Origin: Flavobacterium gillisiae
GTDB lineage: Bacteria; Bacteroidota; Bacteroidia; Flavobacteriales; Flavobacteriaceae
Direction of reading: 5' to 3'
DNA: 64,000 nucleotides
NCBI RefSeq assembly: GCF_900107635.1
Contig: NZ_FNRD01000008.1
Location: forward strand, 171,964-235,963
This document shows positions 18,825 through 27,767 of the stretch, piece by piece; the first letter of the stretch is position 1, and each line of letters starts with the position of its first letter. The notes under the pieces were generated by a model. The model was not told where the DNA came from, did not search any database, and worked only from the letters and a program-made list of their open reading frames with translations. A program made the translations under genes and the position numbers.

Positions 18825-18832
18825 TATATTTG
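18825..18832 (+). promoter_or_regulatory. -7 promoter box of the P-type ATPase operon
   Basis: TATATTTG matches TAnnTTTG; the box ends 25 bases before the ATG. Confidence 0.6.
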
Positions 18833-18857
18833 AGTAGCAGTATTTATTCCCAAAACT

Positions 18858-21383
18858 ATGTCAATAGAAATTAATATTCCTGAAAATATCGTAGGCTTGA
18901 CCGATGCCGAAGTTCAAACTTCTCGGGATGAATTTGGTCAGAACAAACAAATTCACAAACAACAACACAAATGGTGGATCGCTCTTTTTGAGTTATTCAA
19001 AGAGCCCATGTTGCTATTGTTAATAGCCGTATCAATCATTTATTTTGTCATGGGACAAAATAGCGAAGCTTACTTTATGCTGGCTGCAATAGTTGCCGTC
19101 TCTGGAATTTCTTTTTATCAGGACAACCGCAGTCGGATTGCAATGGAATCTTTAGAAAAATTGAATGAGCCGTTGAGTACAGTCTTGCGAAATGGAGAAC
19201 CAACAAGAATTCCCACTGCAGAAATTGTCATCGATGATCTAGTAATTGCTCAGGAAGGAAACACGATTAATGCGGATGGAGAAATTATACACAGCAATGA
19301 TTTTTCTGTTAATGAATCCCTACTGACCGGTGAACCCTATGCTGTTTTCAAATCAGAAAAAACGGAATTGAAATCTGTTTTTAGTGGGACTTTAGTCGCT
19401 TCTGGTTTAGCGGTTTACAGAGTAACTAAAATTGGCGCTAATACAGAAGTTGGAAAACTAGGTGCCTCGTTACAAAACATCAAAGAAACACCTACACCAT
19501 TACAAGTTCAGATTCAAAAATTTGTAAAAGTGATGGCTATTATGGGTATTGCTGTTTTCCTATTGGTTTGGGGCGTTTATTTTTGGAAAACACAAAATAT
19601 CTTAACCAGTTTACTAAAAGGACTGACCCTAGCAATGTCCATTCTTCCCGAAGAAATTCCAGTGGCATTTACTACTTTCATGGCCTTGGGATCTTGGCGA
19701 TTAATGAAAGAAGGTGTCATAGTCAAAAAAATCAGAACGGTGGAAACCTTGGGAAGTGCTACAATCATTTGTACGGATAAAACAGGAACGCTGACCCAAA
19801 ACAAAATGAGTCTGCAATCCGTTTACACTTTTAGCACCGATAAATTATACGAAAAGGAGCAGTGGGATACAGAAGAGGCCAAAAAAGTTATTGAAATCGC
19901 AATGTGGGCGAGCGAACCTGTGCCTTTTGATCCAATGGAAAAAACGCTGCATAAGGAATATGCGAAAACCACAACCAACGACACCCGCAGACAGTTTTCC
20001 ATGGTACATGAATATCCGCTTGAAGGGAAACCGCCCATGATGACGCACGTTTTTGAGAATAGGGAAGGCAAGCGAATTATTGCTGCCAAAGGTGGCCCGG
20101 AAACCATTATAAAAGTATCCAACCTCAACACGGAACAAAAAAAACAAATCCAAGACACAATAATTACATTGGCATCCAATGGTTATCGTATCCTTGGCGT
20201 TGCTTATTCTGATTATGCAGAAAATAGTTATCCAAAAGACCAACAGGAATTACCCTTTCATTTCATGGGCTTGGTGGTTTTTTACGATCCTCCTAAAGCA
20301 AACATACAAAGCGTAATTCAACAATTTTATGAAGCTGGTATACAGGTAAAAGTTATCACAGGAGATAATACGATAACCACAAAAGCCATTGCTGAAAAAG
20401 CAGGAATTAAAAATGCCGATATCGTAATGGAAGGTGAAGCGTTCATGAAACTGAACGAAGTCGAAATGCTAAAAGCCATTCACGGCACAACCCTTTTAAC
20501 CCGCATGTTTCCAGAAGCCAAGCTGGCCGTTGTGAATGCCTTAAAAAAAGACAATCAAGTGGTAGCGATGGTTGGCGATGGTGTAAATGACGGACCTGCA
20601 TTGAAAGCCTCTAATATAGGTGTTGCCATGGGAAAAAAGGGAACTGAAATTGCAAAAGAAGCCGCAGATCTAATTTTAGTAGATGACGATTTATCAAAAA
20701 TGATTATTGCCGTTGCCGCTGGACGACGCATCTATTCCAATCTTAAAAAAGCAATACGCTACATCGTTTCCATTCATATTCCAATAATACTAACAGTATC
20801 CTTACCCTTATTTTTAGGTTGGATTTATCCTGATATTTTCACGCCTGTTCACGTCATTTTCTTAGAATTAGTCATGGGGCCGATGTGTTCCATTGTGTAT
20901 GAAAATGAACCTGCCGAAAAAAATGCTATGCAACAAGCACCTCGACCAATAGGCAGTACCTTCTTATCGCTAAAAGAATTAGGAATAAGTATCGTGCAAG
21001 GAATCGGGATTACTATAGGAGTTTTATTTGTGTACCAATTAACCGTACAAAATGGAGGTAATGAACAGCTCACACGAACAATGGTATTTGCCACTTTAGT
21101 ATTTTCGAATGTGATTCTGTCCTTAGTAAATCGTTCCTTTTATTATTCTGTTTTTGCCTCCTTGAAAAACAAAAACAATATGATGCTGATTGCTAATTCA
21201 CTGACCTTATTGTTCCTTGCTATGATTGTATATATCAGTCCAATTGCACGTTTCTTTGATGTTCTTCCATTGCAACTAGATCAAATCGCGATTTGTATTG
21301 GTGTAAGTGCCGTTTCGGTACTTTGGATTGAAATCTGGAAATGGAACAAGCGAAAAAATAACACACAACCCAACGAAATATAA
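18858..21383 (+). CDS. cation-transporting P-type ATPase
   Basis: Inner-membrane P-type ATPase of 841 residues in the P2-like (SERCA-type) architecture. The N-terminal cation-ATPase domain comes first, then actuator motif LLTGEP (Thr157-Gly158-Glu159), phosphorylation site CTDKTGTLTQN (Asp307), nucleotide domain with KGGPE, and hinge MVGDGVNDGPALKA. Helix M4 has PEEIP (264-268) where calcium pumps have PEGLP, and M6 reads LELVMGPMCSIVYENEP. Calcium is therefore only a possibility; the extra Glu may change the metal site. It heads an operon with a sulfurtransferase gene (5-base gap) and an acetyltransferase gene (12-base gap). Confidence 0.92.
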   Translation: MSIEINIPENIVGLTDAEVQTSRDEFGQNKQIHKQQHKWWIALFELFKEPMLLLLIAVSIIYFVMGQNSEAYFMLAAIVAVSGISFYQDNRSRIAMESLEKLNEPLSTVLRNGEPTRIPTAEIVIDDLVIAQEGNTINADGEIIHSNDFSVNESLLTGEPYAVFKSEKTELKSVFSGTLVASGLAVYRVTKIGANTEVGKLGASLQNIKETPTPLQVQIQKFVKVMAIMGIAVFLLVWGVYFWKTQNILTSLLKGLTLAMSILPEEIPVAFTTFMALGSWRLMKEGVIVKKIRTVETLGSATIICTDKTGTLTQNKMSLQSVYTFSTDKLYEKEQWDTEEAKKVIEIAMWASEPVPFDPMEKTLHKEYAKTTTNDTRRQFSMVHEYPLEGKPPMMTHVFENREGKRIIAAKGGPETIIKVSNLNTEQKKQIQDTIITLASNGYRILGVAYSDYAENSYPKDQQELPFHFMGLVVFYDPPKANIQSVIQQFYEAGIQVKVITGDNTITTKAIAEKAGIKNADIVMEGEAFMKLNEVEMLKAIHGTTLLTRMFPEAKLAVVNALKKDNQVVAMVGDGVNDGPALKASNIGVAMGKKGTEIAKEAADLILVDDDLSKMIIAVAAGRRIYSNLKKAIRYIVSIHIPIILTVSLPLFLGWIYPDIFTPVHVIFLELVMGPMCSIVYENEPAEKNAMQQAPRPIGSTFLSLKELGISIVQGIGITIGVLFVYQLTVQNGGNEQLTRTMVFATLVFSNVILSLVNRSFYYSVFASLKNKNNMMLIANSLTLLFLAMIVYISPIARFFDVLPLQLDQIAICIGVSAVSVLWIEIWKWNKRKNNTQPNEI

Positions 21384-21388
21384 AAATC

Positions 21389-22210
21389 ATGAAAAATCCA
21401 ATAGTATCTGTTCAGTGGCTCAAGGAACATCTTGAAGATGCAGACTTAATTATACTAGATGCCTCTCAAAAAGCAAATCAAAACAAAGACGAGTCTCCAT
21501 TTGAAGATCTTCAAATAAAAGGTGCGCGTATTTTTGATATTAAAAATGATTTCAGCGATACTGCAAATTCATTACCCAATACCGTTCCTACTGCTGATAC
21601 TTTTGCAAAAGCGGCTCAAAAACTAGGCATTAACAAAGACAGTAAAATAGTCGTTTATGACAGCGTAGGCATATACACGAGTCCCAGAGCGTGGTGGTTA
21701 TTCACGCTTATGGGGCATGAAAATGTTTGGGTTCTCGATGGTGGTCTTCCCGCTTACGCGAAAGAGAATCTGCCGCTCGAAAAACCCGAAAAAAGAACAT
21801 ATCAAAGTGGCGATTTCGAATCAAAACTGAAACCCGAAATGGTAAAAACCACAGAGCAAATTCTAGCTAATATCGAATCAAAAGAAGCGGTCTTGATAGA
21901 TGCACGTTCTAGTGATCGTTTCTTAGGCGAAACCAAAGAACCAAGAGCCGGATTACGCAGCGGACATATTCCTGGTTCAATTAATATTCCGTACTCCGAT
22001 TTATTAAGTGATGGAAAATTTCTATCCAAAGAAGAATTGACTAAAATACTACCGCAACAAAACAGCGCTTTATACTTTAGTTGTGGCTCTGGAGTAACGG
22101 CTTGTATTGATTTGATCGCCTATGAACTTATTGGAGATACGAACCCAAAAGCGGTTTATGATGGCTCATGGACTGAATGGGGACAAAACCAAAGCTTACC
22201 AATCGAATAA
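21389..22210 (+). CDS. 3-mercaptopyruvate sulfurtransferase-type rhodanese
   Basis: Tandem-rhodanese sulfurtransferase of 273 residues. The N-terminal inactive rhodanese domain (about 1-130; VWVLDGGLPAYAKE) is followed by the catalytic domain, with VLIDARSSDRFLGETKEPRAGLRSG split over both segments and the active cysteine Cys232 in FSCGSGVTAC. The CGSGVTA loop is the form found in mercaptopyruvate sulfurtransferases (SseA), whereas thiosulfate enzymes usually have CRKGVT. It starts five bases after the ATPase stop and is therefore co-transcribed; what sulfur transfer has to do with the pump is unclear. Confidence 0.9.
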   Translation: MKNPIVSVQWLKEHLEDADLIILDASQKANQNKDESPFEDLQIKGARIFDIKNDFSDTANSLPNTVPTADTFAKAAQKLGINKDSKIVVYDSVGIYTSPRAWWLFTLMGHENVWVLDGGLPAYAKENLPLEKPEKRTYQSGDFESKLKPEMVKTTEQILANIESKEAVLIDARSSDRFLGETKEPRAGLRSGHIPGSINIPYSDLLSDGKFLSKEELTKILPQQNSALYFSCGSGVTACIDLIAYELIGDTNPKAVYDGSWTEWGQNQSLPIE

Positions 22211-22222
22211 TAAAATCAAACG

Positions 22223-22903
22223 ATGAACGAAGAATATAAACTAGACAACCCCGTTTGGTATTCCTTGGCGGAAAGCCATAAAAACTTAGCATTTAATTAC
22301 AATACAACCCGTTTTTATAATCCCGACTATTGTGCTTTTGGTGCGTTTAATGAACTCTCTAATAATGAAGATGATTTATTGGCTTACGCCAAATTAGTTC
22401 CTTCTTTTTTTATATTTGGTGCAAAACCAAACCTACCTAAATCACTACAGTTTAAAGACGAATTGTTGTGTTTACAAATGATTGTTAGTGATAAAATCAA
22501 CTTGACTTATACTGACGAAATTGTAAAATTGGACGAAAGTCATAGACCAGCACTTTTGGCATTAGTAAAAATCGTTTACCCAGAATATTTCAAATCCAAA
22601 ACAGCTGATTTAGGTAATTATTACGGTATTTTTAAAAACAACCAACTCGTAGCCATAACCGGGGAACGCATGCAAATGGATAATTTCATAGAAGTGAGTG
22701 CTGTTATTACACATCCAGAACACACAGGAAAGGGCTATGCAAAACAACTTGTGGCGCACGCTGTCAATGCTATTTTGGAGCAAAACAAAATTCCTTTCTT
22801 ACACGTTGCAGAAGCTAATATCGGTGCCGTAAAATTATATGAAAAATTAGGTTTCACAACTCGAATAAAAATGAGCATCTGGCAAATTGCACAAGAAAGC
22901 TAG
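22223..22903 (+). CDS. GNAT family N-acetyltransferase
   Basis: Putative acetyltransferase of 226 residues. The C-terminal half holds the GNAT core: LVAITGERMQMDNFIEVSAV (beta strands), the acetyl-CoA-binding helix HPEHTGKGYAKQLVAHAVN, then IPFLHVAEANIGAVKLYEKLGF. The N-terminal 100 residues are a degenerate GNAT-like half. The acceptor is unknown. It is the third gene of the ATPase operon, 12 bases after the sulfurtransferase gene, with no promoter box of its own. Confidence 0.87.
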   Translation: MNEEYKLDNPVWYSLAESHKNLAFNYNTTRFYNPDYCAFGAFNELSNNEDDLLAYAKLVPSFFIFGAKPNLPKSLQFKDELLCLQMIVSDKINLTYTDEIVKLDESHRPALLALVKIVYPEYFKSKTADLGNYYGIFKNNQLVAITGERMQMDNFIEVSAVITHPEHTGKGYAKQLVAHAVNAILEQNKIPFLHVAEANIGAVKLYEKLGFTTRIKMSIWQIAQES

Positions 22904-23001
22904 ACCGGAATTACAACACTATTTTTAAAATTCTCTAATCATTGTTCTTTTTCTAAATTCGGCACTGTTAAAAAGTACTAAATATTAAATACTTTGAAGT
23001 T

Positions 23002-23496
23002 ATGATAAACATAAAAACCTTCCTTTTCCCTTTCTTGTTGATTGTTCTGTTTCTATCCGCCTGCTCTTCGAAGCACATTCCTACCCGCGAACAAGACTAT
23101 ACTTATACTATAGATGACCAAGCATTGTATGATGAAATCATCAGTATGGACAGTACTTTTTTTCGAGCCTACAACAACTGCGACATGGATGCGCAGACTG
23201 CAATATATGCGGATAGTCTAGAATTTTATCATGATAAAGGAGGATTGATGACTTCAAAGCAAGAGCTTCTAGACGCTACCAAAAGAAATATCTGTGGTAA
23301 AGTAACCAGAGAATTAGTCACAGGAAGTATTGAAGTATACCCAATCAAAGATTATGGCGCAGTAGAAATAGGATTACATAAATTCCACAACAATCAAGAG
23401 CCATCTGGAACACCGTCAAACGCCAGTAAATTTATAATAATGTGGCAGTACAAAAATGCCAAGTGGCACATTACAAAAGTGATTAGCCTGCATTAA
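23002..23496 (+). CDS. NTF2-like lipoprotein
   Basis: Exported lipoprotein of 164 residues. The signal MINIKTFLFPFLLIVLF leads to the canonical lipobox LSAC (Cys21). The mature part is a single NTF2/DUF4440-like fold: helix ALYDEIISMDSTFFRAYNNCD, AIYADSLEFYHDKGG, and the terminal strand WQYKNAKWHITKVISLH. This cup-shaped fold is shared by many binding proteins and enzymes, so the function cannot be inferred. The gene is bracketed by its own upstream region and a terminator. Confidence 0.8.
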   Translation: MINIKTFLFPFLLIVLFLSACSSKHIPTREQDYTYTIDDQALYDEIISMDSTFFRAYNNCDMDAQTAIYADSLEFYHDKGGLMTSKQELLDATKRNICGKVTRELVTGSIEVYPIKDYGAVEIGLHKFHNNQEPSGTPSNASKFIIMWQYKNAKWHITKVISLH

Positions 23497-23501
23497 CATC
23501 A

Positions 23502-23540
23502 CAAAATAGCTACCGTCATAAAAGTAGCTATTTTGTTTTA
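23502..23540 (+). terminator. terminator of the NTF2-like gene
   Basis: Perfect 12-bp stem CAAAATAGCTAC / GTAGCTATTTTG with a 10-nt loop and T-rich tail. Confidence 0.85.
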
Positions 23541-23690
23541 TTACGTCGCCTTACTTTTTTTACACAAACTCATCAGTTCCCCAAACTAAACAATATATAG
23601 TTTGACTGCTGTCATGAATTCTTTTTCATTAATGCTTTGGGGTAAAACACTTTCTTTAGTATCTAGAGCATATGCTTTAAGTTGACAGCA

Positions 23691-24023
23691 CTACTCTCTA
23701 TGCGCCAATTCATATTCATGACACATTTCTGCACATTTACGACAGGCTTCAGCACATTTTTCACAATGCTCCATTTTCAGGTGCTTTTCGCATTCAGAGG
23801 CGCATCTTTCACACATCACTAAACATGTTTTTAAAAAGATATCTATATTCTCTGATTTTCTATCCAATACTTGCGCTGTCAAACGACATAAATCAGCACA
23901 GTCCTGATCATGCATCATACATGCACTCATATCCATTTCCTTTTCTAATTGGCATGCATCATAACAATGTGTACATTGTGCAGCACAAAATTGCAATACC
24001 TCAATCATTTTTTGCTTTTCCAT
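23691..24023 (-). CDS. cysteine-rich four-helix-bundle copper-binding protein
   Basis: Small protein of 110 residues with 16 cysteines and no signal peptide, so cytosolic. The cysteines occur at helical spacings (CxxxC, CxxC): FCAAQCTHCYDAC near the start and CEKCAEACRKCAEMCHEYE at the end, with MDMSACMMHDQDC between. This matches the DUF326-like four-helix bundle family that includes copper storage proteins (Csp), in which cysteines line the inside of the bundle and hold Cu(I). Methionine and histidine enrichment supports a metal role. A 426-bp non-coding stretch lies upstream, and no copper regulator or exporter gene is adjacent. Confidence 0.85.
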   Translation of the reverse strand: MEKQKMIEVLQFCAAQCTHCYDACQLEKEMDMSACMMHDQDCADLCRLTAQVLDRKSENIDIFLKTCLVMCERCASECEKHLKMEHCEKCAEACRKCAEMCHEYELAHRE

Positions 24024-24449
24024 TGTAATCAGACTTTAGATTTATATAGTTATTTCTATTTTATACTCCAAATGCGAATGCTTCCAACACTTGATTTCCA
24101 ACCAGTTTAATGTGAAGCATATGTTTTTTTAAATCAATTTCAGCAGCGTAATAAGTGTAGACATCCTATTTTATCAGTGACAATCACTTTGATAATATCA
24201 GCTAGAAAGCTGTAATCCTTATCAAAGCTTTGATTCCAGATTAATAATTATTTAAGTAAGCGTAAAAAATCTATGCCGCATATAATCAAACCTAAAGTAA
24301 ATTTACGATAAATTTTAATTTAAAATACTAATTGTTAACACATTAACATTTCTATAATTGAAGCTTTAATTATATAAATAATACCCTTTAATAGAAGCAA
24401 GTATTATAATGTTTAATATATTTTACAATCAAAGGGAAGTATGTACTTG
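24024..24449. other. 426-bp non-coding region upstream of the copper-type gene
   Basis: AT-rich, with no credible open frame. It contains a perfect 14-bp palindrome ATCAAAGCTTTGAT at 24221-24234 and an imperfect CAGCT/AGCTG stem just before it. It must hold the promoter of the cysteine-rich protein gene, but I find no strict TAnnTTTG box close to that start. Confidence 0.5.
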
Positions 24450-24791
24450 TTAACCGATTCGGAGCCCATTTTCAATTTTGAAGTCGGGCGCCAACAGAAT
24501 CACATCTCCTTCTTCTCCGACTGCGCCAAGCACGAGGCATTCGCTCATGAACTTGCCAATTTGCTTTTTTGGAAAATTAATTACGGCAACGATCTGACGG
24601 TGGAGTAAATCGGCCTTAGAATAGCGTTTGGTAATTTGTGCCGAAGTTTTCTTGACTCCAATAGTTTCTCCAAAATCGATTGTGAGTTGGAATGCCGGTT
24701 TTCTAGCCTCCGGAAAATCATTAACTTCCACGATGGTGCCCACGTACATTGCCACTCTTTCAAATTCTTGCCACGTTAAATTATTCTCCAT
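24450..24791 (-). CDS. csaA: CsaA-type tRNA-binding domain protein
   Basis: OB-fold protein of 113 residues resembling Bacillus CsaA, a dimeric export-related chaperone with a tRNA-binding (EMAP-like) domain. Diagnostic segments are FERVAMYVGTIVEVNDFPEARKPAFQ (in two parts), IDFGETIGVKKTSAQIT, VAVINFPKKQIGKFMSECLVLG and the terminal VILLAPDF and NGLRIG. The length equals CsaA. The start follows from the family N-terminus. It is divergent from the thioredoxin-fold gene, so regulation is separate. Confidence 0.92.
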   Translation of the reverse strand: MENNLTWQEFERVAMYVGTIVEVNDFPEARKPAFQLTIDFGETIGVKKTSAQITKRYSKADLLHRQIVAVINFPKKQIGKFMSECLVLGAVGEEGDVILLAPDFKIENGLRIG

Positions 24792-24904
24792 CTTAAATTA
24801 TAGTTTTATTCCAATGCGTTATAAAAACTAAAAATAATCATTTAAGACTAAAAGCAAACCTTTTTCCTTAACTTTAAACCTGTAATCTAAAACAAGAATA
24901 ATCA

Positions 24905-25462
24905 ATGTCACGAACTCCATCAAATATGGCCGCTCTGGGAACGAAAGCTCCCGAATTTTATCTGAAAGACATGACATCCGGAACAGAGTCGTTTTCTTTT
25001 GCCGATTTAAAAGGGGAAAAAGGAACCTTAGTACTATTCATATGCAATCACTGTCCGTTTGTCCTTCATGTAATTGAAGAGGTCGTTATGATTGCTAATG
25101 ACTATCGCGTTCAAGGACTTGGGGTTATTGCAATTTCGAGTAATGATGTAGTGAATTATCCGCAGGATGCGCCAGAACTCATGACGGAATTTGCTTTTGA
25201 AAATAATTTTGAATTTCCTTATTTGTATGATGAAACACAGGAAGTAGCTAAAGCCTACCATGCCGCCTGCACTCCTGACTTCTTTTTATATGACAGCCAG
25301 GACAAATTAGTCTATCGCGGACAACTGGATGACAGCAGACCCGGAAACGGAATTCCCTTAAGCGGTAGCGATTTGCGCGGGGCTATTGACAGCGTTGTGT
25401 ACAACCGTGCGCTGAATCCCGAACAGAAACCGAGCATTGGATGTAATATTAAGTGGAAATAA
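24905..25462 (+). CDS. thioredoxin-fold protein (AhpC/TSA-redoxin type)
   Basis: Protein of 185 residues with a thioredoxin-like fold: LGTKAPEFYLKDM (N-terminal redoxin motif), then LFICNHCPFV with Cys47 and Cys50, then cis-Pro region AACTPDFFLYD and the C-terminal YRGQLDDSRPG. Members of this CNHCPF group are annotated as thioredoxin family or peroxiredoxin-like and lack a proven substrate. There is no signal peptide, so it is cytoplasmic. The gene is followed by a strong bidirectional terminator shared with the immunophilin gene. Confidence 0.85.
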   Translation: MSRTPSNMAALGTKAPEFYLKDMTSGTESFSFADLKGEKGTLVLFICNHCPFVLHVIEEVVMIANDYRVQGLGVIAISSNDVVNYPQDAPELMTEFAFENNFEFPYLYDETQEVAKAYHAACTPDFFLYDSQDKLVYRGQLDDSRPGNGIPLSGSDLRGAIDSVVYNRALNPEQKPSIGCNIKWK

Positions 25463-25510
25463 GACTGAAGGTTAGAGGGAAGTGGAAAATTAAAAATGTC
25501 TATTAAACCA

Positions 25511-25545
25511 AAAATCCCATCTCGTTTTACACGAGATGGGATTTT
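25511..25545. terminator. bidirectional terminator
   Basis: Perfect 15-bp stem AAAATCCCATCTCGT / ACGAGATGGGATTTT with a 5-nt loop, serving the redoxin gene on the plus strand and the immunophilin gene on the minus strand. Confidence 0.88.
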
Positions 25546-25593
25546 GAATTATATAAGCTGATCACTGAAAAACTGATCACTAAATACTAAAAT

Positions 25594-26526
25594 TTATTTA
25601 ACGTCCATTAATTCTACGTCAAAGATCAAAGTAGCATTTGGTGGAATTGCTCCTCCAGCACCACGAGATCCATAACCTAAATGAGATGGAATCACGAAAC
25701 GTGCTTTATCACCTACACGCAATAAAGCAATACCTTCGTCCCATCCTTCAATCACATTTCCTTGTCCTAATGGAAATTCAATTGGTTTCTTTCTTGGGTA
25801 TGAACTATCAAAAACTTTTCCATCAGGAAGTTGTCCAGTATAATGCACCGAAACTGTTTTACCATTTTCTGCTTTTTTACCTTCTCCTTTTTGGATGAAT
25901 TGGTAACGTAAACCACTTTCAGTTTTTTCAAACCCAGCAGCCAGTTTTTCCATTGCAGCTTCAGCATCTGCTTTCAAAGCAATATCACGTTTGTTACGTG
26001 CTCCCTTGAAAGTAATAAAAGATTCAATAGCATTCCATTTCTCAGCTTCTTCTCCTACTCTTACGATTTCAACACTTTCCAAAGCATCACCTTGAGCAAT
26101 AGCGTCAACAACATCCTGTCCTTCTACTACATGTCCAAAAACAGTATGCTTGCCGTCTAACCAAGAAGTAGGAACGTGTGTAATGTAAAATTGAGAACCA
26201 TTTGATCCAGGACCTGAATTAGCCATAGCTAATATTCCCGGTTTGTCATGTTTTAAACTTGGGTGAAATTCATCATCAAATTTATATCCAGGGTCACCAG
26301 TTCCAGTTCCTTGTGGACATCCACCTTGAACCATAAAATCAGGAATTACTCTATGGAATTTCAATCCGTTATAAAATTTTGTTCCTTGTGGCTTTACTTT
26401 ATTTTCTAAGTTTCCTTCAGCTAATCCTACGAAGTTACCAACAGTTCCTGGTGTTAATTCGTGCTCTAATTTTACTAAAACCGACCCCTTTGCAGTGTTG
26501 AATTTAGCATATATTCCATTTTCCAT
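25594..26526 (-). CDS. cyclophilin-FKBP fusion peptidylprolyl isomerase
   Basis: Dual-family immunophilin of 310 residues with two unrelated prolyl-isomerase domains. The cyclophilin part (about 1-170) has KFHRVIPDFMVQGGCPQGTGTG in two blocks, SNGSQFYITH and LDGKHTVFG. A linker of about 45 residues rich in Ala, Glu and Lys leads to an FKBP domain (about 215-310) with VSVHYTGQLPDGKVFDSS, VIEGWDEGIALLRVGDKA and IPPNATLIFDVELM. There is no signal peptide, so it is cytoplasmic. The ATG at 26526 is chosen because the longer in-frame TTG lies inside the promoter box TAAATTTG. Confidence 0.95.
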   Translation of the reverse strand: MENGIYAKFNTAKGSVLVKLEHELTPGTVGNFVGLAEGNLENKVKPQGTKFYNGLKFHRVIPDFMVQGGCPQGTGTGDPGYKFDDEFHPSLKHDKPGILAMANSGPGSNGSQFYITHVPTSWLDGKHTVFGHVVEGQDVVDAIAQGDALESVEIVRVGEEAEKWNAIESFITFKGARNKRDIALKADAEAAMEKLAAGFEKTESGLRYQFIQKGEGKKAENGKTVSVHYTGQLPDGKVFDSSYPRKKPIEFPLGQGNVIEGWDEGIALLRVGDKARFVIPSHLGYGSRGAGGAIPPNATLIFDVELMDVK

Positions 26527-26550
26527 TGTTGTATAATTTTTATTGAAGTG

Positions 26551-26558
26551 CAAATTTA
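26551..26558 (-). promoter_or_regulatory. immunophilin -7 promoter box
   Basis: TAAATTTG on the minus strand matches TAnnTTTG; it ends 24 bases before the ATG and rules out the longer reading frame. Confidence 0.6.
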
Positions 26559-26570
26559 CGAATTAATTTT

Positions 26571-27755
26571 TTATTCATTGATGCTTTCTAATGCTTTCCG
26601 TTTTGATTTATAGGTATACGCGTACACTGACAACGCTAATGCTGATAATAACAAACAACCTAAGCTTACCGCATGCCAGCCACCAAATTGCCATAAAAAC
26701 AATCCAAAGGCCGAACCTGCTGCTGTTCCTAAAAAGCTAAAAGACATAAATACGGTATTCATACGGTTTCTTGCTTCCGGCATTATCGAATAAACACGGG
26801 TCTGATTTGAGATATGTACCCCTTGTAAACCAATATCTATAAATATAATTCCGAAAATGATTCCGATGACACTTGTACCTGAGAAATAAAAAATCATAAA
26901 GCTCAAGGTGATCAGCATACAACCGTAACCTACCGCAACTCTGGAACTTCCCTTATCTCCTAGCTTCCCAACCAAAGGAGCTGCCAAAGCTCCCGAAGCC
27001 CCGACGATTCCGAATAAACCAATAGTTGCACTATTAAAATTAAACGGTTCTGCCGAGAGTAATAAAACCATCGTGGTCCAGAAAGCCCCAAATTGAGCAA
27101 AACTAAATACATTAATCAAAGTAGCCTCTCGTAATAAAGGTTGTTCTTTAATTAAAGTAAAAAGCGAACCAATCAGTTGCCCGTATGAACCATTAAAAAC
27201 AGGTTTATTATAAGGAAATTGTTTTTTTATGATAAAAAACAATAGCAAACACAATCCTGAGGCAATCCAAAACATGGCGCGCCATCCTAGAACCTCACCT
27301 ATAAAACCACTCAATGTTCGCGATAATAATATTCCTACTAATAGTCCGCTCATGATTGTCCCTACTACTTTACCTCGTTCTTCGGGAGCGCTTAATGACG
27401 CCGCGAGCGGCAAAATAAGCTGCGGAACGATAGATGTGATTCCGATTAAAAGCGAGGCAATTTCTAAAATAAAATAACTTTGTGCTGTAGCAGCAATAAT
27501 TAAAGCAATTACAGAAGCAAAAGTGGTATATAAAATTTGTGTTTTACGTTCTAATTTATCTCCTAGCGGAACCATAAAAAACAAGCCAATAGCATAGCCA
27601 GCTTGAGTAAGATAAGTTATTGTTCCTGCATCAGCATGAGGAATTTTAAATTCGTCTGCTATTAAAACTATTAAGGGTTGGCAATAATATAAATTCGCTA
27701 CTATAAGTCCCGTAGCCGCTGCCATAAACAAGACATTTTTCTTTGATAAATTCAT
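26571..27755 (-). CDS. MFS transporter, sugar-efflux or multidrug type
   Basis: Inner-membrane carrier of 394 residues with 12 predicted helices. The N-terminus LFMAAATGLIVANLYYCQPLI, the loop motif MVPLGDKLERKTQ and the APEERGKVVGTIMSGLLVG stretch (motif B-like) fit the YgaY/YbcL-type group of proton-driven exporters. The substrate is unknown. It ends 17 bases before the immunophilin promoter region. A TAATTTTG box lies only four bases before the ATG, so the message may be nearly leaderless. Confidence 0.85.
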   Translation of the reverse strand: MNLSKKNVLFMAAATGLIVANLYYCQPLIVLIADEFKIPHADAGTITYLTQAGYAIGLFFMVPLGDKLERKTQILYTTFASVIALIIAATAQSYFILEIASLLIGITSIVPQLILPLAASLSAPEERGKVVGTIMSGLLVGILLSRTLSGFIGEVLGWRAMFWIASGLCLLLFFIIKKQFPYNKPVFNGSYGQLIGSLFTLIKEQPLLREATLINVFSFAQFGAFWTTMVLLLSAEPFNFNSATIGLFGIVGASGALAAPLVGKLGDKGSSRVAVGYGCMLITLSFMIFYFSGTSVIGIIFGIIFIDIGLQGVHISNQTRVYSIMPEARNRMNTVFMSFSFLGTAAGSAFGLFLWQFGGWHAVSLGCLLLSALALSVYAYTYKSKRKALESINE

Positions 27756-27759
27756 CGCG

Positions 27760-27767
27760 CAAAATTA
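27760..27767 (-). promoter_or_regulatory. MFS gene -7 promoter box, unusually close to the start
   Basis: TAATTTTG on the minus strand ends four bases before the ATG at 27755, so initiation would fall at or inside the start codon. Confidence 0.4.

Noticed and set aside
19823..20243. Two minus-strand frames inside the P-type ATPase gene
   Set aside because: Both lie opposite the conserved nucleotide-binding domain and show no protein signature.
23607..23690. Inverted pair TGCTGTCA / TGACAGCA flanking 68 bases before the copper-type gene stop
   Set aside because: Only 8-bp arms, far apart, in AT-rich sequence; likely chance and there is no transposase or element boundary.
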